From NCBI RefSeq assembly GCF_050589645.1, contig NZ_JBNGOQ010000001.1, positions 434,001 to 498,000 of the forward strand: a DNA stretch of 64,000 bases, given 5' to 3'. Below are positions 61,077-64,000 of this stretch, piece after piece. Every line of letters begins with the position of its first letter. The stretch's first letter is position 1. The stretch comes from JBNGOQ01 sp050589645 (GTDB lineage: Bacteria; Bacteroidota; Bacteroidia; Flavobacteriales; Flavobacteriaceae). The notes under the pieces are model-generated. The model did no database searches. It saw nothing but the letters and a program-made list of their open reading frames with translations, and was not told the origin of the DNA. The position numbers and the translations under genes are program-made.

Positions 61077-61753
61077 CTCCACCCATCAAAATAATTCTAG
61101 CCGAGGACGAAACCGCTCTAGGTACTATTATTAAGGAAAGCCTGGAAACACGGGATTTTGACGTTACTTTCTGCGAAGACGGGGAAAAAGCCCTCAAGGC
61201 CTACCGTCAGACTAAACCGGATCTTTTAGTGTTGGATGTGATGATGCCAAAAAAAGACGGTTTTACACTGGCACAAGAAATAAGAATGGAGAATCCGAGC
61301 GTTCCTATTATATTTCTAACCGCTAAATCGCAGACCAAGGATATTGTGGAAGGGTTTGAACACGGTGGCAACGATTATTTAAAGAAGCCTTTTAGCATGG
61401 AAGAACTTATTGTTCGTATAAAGGCGCTTTTAGATCGGGTGACCCTGCAACAAAATTTGGAGGATATTGCCATAGGTAAGTTTCGCTTCAATAGCGTAAA
61501 ACAGTTGTTGTCTTTGGGAGCCGAAGAAATTATGCTCACCCATCGGGAATCACAGTTGTTATATCATCTTGTTAAAAAAAAGAACCTTGTCCTTGACCGC
61601 TCCACCATCTTGAAAGCACTTTGGGGCGATGATGATTTTTTCAACGCCCGAAGCATGGATGTGTTTATCACCAAACTCAGAAAAAAACTAAAACAAGACC
61701 CCGATGTGCAGATTCTCAATGTCAGGGGTTATGGTTATAAATTGATTTGCTAA
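61073..61753 (+). CDS. OmpR/PhoB-family response regulator
   Basis: 226 residues. Receiver domain with EDE near the start, phosphorylation site D55 in LDVMMPKKDG and Lys in YLKKPFS. A winged-helix output domain follows (IMLTHRESQLLYHLVKKKNL, SMDVFITKLRKKL, ILNVRGYGYKL). The ATG overlaps the kinase stop (ATGA), so the two form one translationally coupled pair. The GTTAACCA direct repeat in the divergent intergenic gap is its likely binding site, controlling its own operon and the GLPGLI/barrel genes. Confidence 0.95.
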   Translation: MTPPIKIILAEDETALGTIIKESLETRDFDVTFCEDGEKALKAYRQTKPDLLVLDVMMPKKDGFTLAQEIRMENPSVPIIFLTAKSQTKDIVEGFEHGGNDYLKKPFSMEELIVRIKALLDRVTLQQNLEDIAIGKFRFNSVKQLLSLGAEEIMLTHRESQLLYHLVKKKNLVLDRSTILKALWGDDDFFNARSMDVFITKLRKKLKQDPDVQILNVRGYGYKLIC

Positions 61754-61918
61754 ACTAAATGGGAGTTCTTTTATTTTGGGAAAATCCTCTTCCAAGATAT
61801 GTATCGACATCCTTCAAGTTAATCCAGAAAAGGCAACTGATTTTTCAACCGTGCCTGGATATTTTGATGACCCTGCAGTGGCCTGTTACCTATAACCAGA
61901 TCAAATAACCTCTAAGTA

Positions 61919-61930
61919 TAGGGCGCCCTA
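61919..61930. terminator. 12-bp perfect palindrome followed by T run
   Basis: TAGGGCGCCCTA followed by GTTTTT lies between the convergent response regulator and glyoxalase-fold genes. The stem has almost no loop, so it may be a poor hairpin. Terminator role is a guess. Confidence 0.25.
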
Positions 61931-61949
61931 GTTTTTGATCGCCGGGGCT

Positions 61950-62375
61950 CTAGTCGACGGCGTAACTGTTTTTTTCCTGCACCACTTCGCTGAGGTATTG
62001 TACAAACTCATACTGGTTGCCGTCCTTATCGGCAAAATAATCCCTGATCCTGAATCGCTCCACTTGTTTTGGAAAATCCCGTTTGTACCCCCTGCTCAAC
62101 AGATTGTTGGCAATCTCCTCCACATCGGCTACCACAAAGCCCAGATGGTTGATCCCCACACTGTCGTAATTCTTGCTAACTCCTAAATCGCTTTGTTTGG
62201 CTTGGTTCAGCGCTATATATGTGTTGTCATCCCCGATATGGACCCATTCCCTTTCATTATTGCCACCACCTCGTATCTTAAAGTGGGGAAAAGCGGTTTG
62301 GAAGAATTTGATCGCTTCCTGCAGATCGTTTACCGTGATGTTGGCGTGCTCCAGATAGATATTTTGTCTTTGCAT
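61950..62375 (-). CDS. VOC-family (glyoxalase-fold) protein
   Basis: 141 residues with two beta-alpha-beta-beta-beta modules. The first starts IYLEHANITVNDLQEAIKFF; the second has INHLGFVVADVEEIANNLLS and DKDGNQYEFVQYL. Metal ligands are likely the His in YLEHAN or INHLG and the Glu in QYEFVQY. The family includes glyoxalase I, dioxygenases and resistance proteins; nothing here points to one. Transcribed alone. Confidence 0.88.
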   Translation of the reverse strand: MQRQNIYLEHANITVNDLQEAIKFFQTAFPHFKIRGGGNNEREWVHIGDDNTYIALNQAKQSDLGVSKNYDSVGINHLGFVVADVEEIANNLLSRGYKRDFPKQVERFRIRDYFADKDGNQYEFVQYLSEVVQEKNSYAVD

Positions 62376-62490
62376 AATTCTTGTTTTTTGTTCGGTACAA
62401 AGATCAAGAGCGCAGGTGATCTGTAAAACGGACTTAGGTACAGAAAAGTTACTGTACTATGGTACAGGTTAGAAAACAAACGATTCTAGA

Positions 62491-63426
62491 TTAAATGCTT
62501 AACAACCCCCTTTTTAGGCCAATATCCACGGCTTCGGTGCGCGTGTCCGCATTGAGCTTGGACAGGATGGCGGTAACGTGAAATTTAACGGTACGTTCGG
62601 CTATAAAGAGTTGTTTGCCGATCTGGCCATTGGTGAGGCCTTTCTTAATCAGGTTTAGTACCTCCAATTCGCGTTTGGTAAGCGGTAACTCGGGATAGTG
62701 AAACGCTTTGGCCTTAACGGCTCCTTCATGTTCCTCTGCCTCTCTGCATAACATGGATAATTGCTTCTGGAGTTCCTTCGCCTTTTTCAGCGCCTCCTTC
62801 ACTTTGTCCTGGTTGTTCTTTGGGCCATCAAGGCAGGAAATCAAGGTTTCCATTTGCGGGTTGCAAATTCGTTCCAGCGCACGCCGAATGCCCGTATCCG
62901 ATTCCATGTTCCCCGTACTATAGGATTGTTGTAAACGGGTACGCTGAACCGCAGTGCCCACCAATTCGCTAATGGTGTTAAGAATGGCCAGCTCCTTTTC
63001 GTCCAGTTGCCGTCTTTCTTTACTGAGCAGGTTCATAAGGCCTACCTTTTGGCCGTTGATGGTTATGGGGATCGTTGCGTGAAATTTCAGGTCTTTGGTT
63101 CCCGTGCTGATATCTTCTAACCTGGAGCATCTGATTTCACTGATATTCACGGCCTGATCGATATCGTCAGACAGGTATTGCTTTATGCAATAGCACCACC
63201 CGGATAAGCGCTCGGGATGATTGCTCAGTGCAGGCGGCAGGTTGTAGGAAGCGGCCAAATAAACCGATTTGTTGTCCGGTTCGGTAAGCCAGAACCAGCC
63301 CGTTTCCACCTCCAGAATTTCCACCGTGCGCTCCAAAGATTTCCGAAGCGCCGAATGCAAGGAAAATTCCTTGTTCAGGTGGCTCGCTATCTCATATAAA
63401 TGGGAAAAATAATCCTTATCGTTCAT
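62491..63426 (-). CDS. GAF-domain LuxR-type transcriptional regulator
   Basis: 311 residues from the ATG at 63426 (a TTG three codons upstream is open). Residues about 20-165 form a GAF domain (LERTVEILEVETGWFWLTEP, LKFHATIPITINGQKVGLMN), then a helical linker (KEALKKAKELQKQLSMLCRE). The C-terminal LuxR/GerE HTH is clear: LTKRELEVLNLIKKGLTNGQ, then IAERTVKFHVTAILSKLNAD. The GAF domain probably senses a small ligand or redox state; the several Cys (WCYCIK, RCSRLED) would suit redox or metal binding (inference). No two-component receiver is present. Confidence 0.88.
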   Translation of the reverse strand: MNDKDYFSHLYEIASHLNKEFSLHSALRKSLERTVEILEVETGWFWLTEPDNKSVYLAASYNLPPALSNHPERLSGWCYCIKQYLSDDIDQAVNISEIRCSRLEDISTGTKDLKFHATIPITINGQKVGLMNLLSKERRQLDEKELAILNTISELVGTAVQRTRLQQSYSTGNMESDTGIRRALERICNPQMETLISCLDGPKNNQDKVKEALKKAKELQKQLSMLCREAEEHEGAVKAKAFHYPELPLTKRELEVLNLIKKGLTNGQIGKQLFIAERTVKFHVTAILSKLNADTRTEAVDIGLKRGLLSI

Positions 63427-63575
63427 CGTTGACAACTAAATTATGGAGAAAAGGGGATATTACAGCCGTTGATTACTTTTTTATCGCCCTATGATCACCA
63501 TACCACCACATGTTTGCCAACTCGTTTATATTCGAAACTTTTCCTTATTTTTCATACGTTGTACCGGAATCCGTG

Positions 63576-64000
63576 TCAATGGTGCAGCTTCTTGCTCCTC
63601 AAAAATTCCAGCAATAGTTCCGGACGGTCTGTTTGGATGATATCCACATGATTATCCAAATACCATTGGTAGGTGTTGATATCTACCGCCGCCCTTTCAT
63701 CGTCATGACCACCGCTGAGATGGGGCCACAGCGAATTGACCCATACCCCTGTACCTTTTTTTCTAATGTCATTGAAATAGGTACCTAAACCAACCGTATC
63801 CCTTGGGATGATAAATTCAAGGGCCACGGGTTTTCTGTGCTTTATATAATCGTCCACAACACCCTTACTGCCCGGTTTAAGTCTGATTATGGGCATGAAA
63901 TACACTTTGTCCAAATAGGCCCCGAATTCTTTTTCAACCGCTTCCCGTGTCTTTGCTCCCTTGATGATGACCTGGTCCAAGGTTCCTGTTGTTTTTACCA
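63576..64000 (-). CDS. glycerophosphodiester phosphodiesterase, C-terminal part (5' end outside window)
   Basis: The frame is open to the right edge of the window, so about 141 C-terminal residues are seen; the apparent start (TTG at 63980) is internal. The sequence matches the C-terminal part of GDPD TIM barrels: strands VYFMPIIRLKPGSKGVVDDY, PVALEFIIPRDT, TGVWVNSLWPHLSG and VDIIQTDRPELLLEFLRSKK, where DIIQTDRP is the family's closing motif. The catalytic HxxxxxxEN part lies beyond the window. It probably hydrolyses glycerophosphodiesters to glycerol 3-phosphate and an alcohol. Confidence 0.8.
   Translation of the reverse strand, partial: VKTTGTLDQVIIKGAKTREAVEKEFGAYLDKVYFMPIIRLKPGSKGVVDDYIKHRKPVALEFIIPRDTVGLGTYFNDIRKKGTGVWVNSLWPHLSGGHDDERAAVDINTYQWYLDNHVDIIQTDRPELLLEFLRSKKLHH

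Overview
The window is a piece of a Bacteroidota chromosome, most likely a marine member of the Flavobacteriaceae. The clues are the GLPGLI-family protein beside a carboxypeptidase-regulatory/outer-membrane-barrel protein, a one-polypeptide hybrid two-component regulator, many PD40, LRR and collagen-like lipoproteins, small DUF6787 and DUF4386 membrane proteins, membrane-bound AraC regulators, weak Shine-Dalgarno sites and a TTG-N19-TAnnTTTG type promoter. Genes are loosely packed on both strands. No rRNA, CRISPR array, phage genes or intact insertion sequence was seen.

Layout. 1-2.6 kb: tail of a TPR protein, then a GNAT acetyltransferase and a PD40 lipoprotein. 3-12.9 kb: a visibly AT-rich accessory block with NTF2-like proteins, an exported truncated hemoglobin, a DUF6787 protein, a 1175-residue fusion (degenerate metallophosphoesterase, DRH-motif middle domain, Omp85-like barrel), two AraC regulators and a two-heme cytochrome P460-like lipoprotein. 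13-28 kb: metabolic and envelope genes (class I flavin disulfide oxidoreductase, gamma-glutamyltransferase, FtsX-type permease, AraC regulators, NHL-repeat lipoprotein, an AraC/NTF2/aldo-keto reductase operon, phosphofructokinase). 28.6-36.7 kb: hybrid two-component regulator, collagen-like lipoprotein, second FtsX-type permease and a ChrB-AraC fusion. 37-46 kb: PD40 protein, amidohydrolase, and a block in which a LytS/LytTR-type two-component system lies upstream of an LRR lipoprotein and a second large lipoprotein. 46-49.5 kb: VIT1/CCC1 transporter, an ATP-cone/Mrr nuclease and a beta-CASP metallo-hydrolase. 50-55 kb: flavodoxin, M28 peptidase, a TetR repressor divergent from a sterol desaturase-like gene with two recognisable operators, an SRPBCC protein and an AraC regulator. 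55.2-55.8 kb: a tRNA-Arg(CCU) gene split by an insert that holds a second, intact tRNA-Arg(CCU), then a 96-bp tandem array carrying the tRNA 3' end and a run of Ns. 55.9-61.8 kb: outer-membrane protein plus GLPGLI protein, divergent from a histidine kinase/OmpR regulator pair. The window ends with a glyoxalase-fold protein, a GAF-LuxR regulator and the C-terminal part of a glycerophosphodiester phosphodiesterase.

Working together. Regulation is dense: seven AraC-type output domains, two separate two-component systems plus the hybrid regulator, one TetR and one LuxR-type protein. Most sit next to envelope or redox genes, so the window reads as environment-sensing and surface-remodelling modules set in ordinary metabolism. 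The least explained items are the nested tRNA, the ATP-cone nuclease/beta-CASP pair, the phosphoesterase-like/DRH/Omp85 fusion and the ChrB-AraC fusion.
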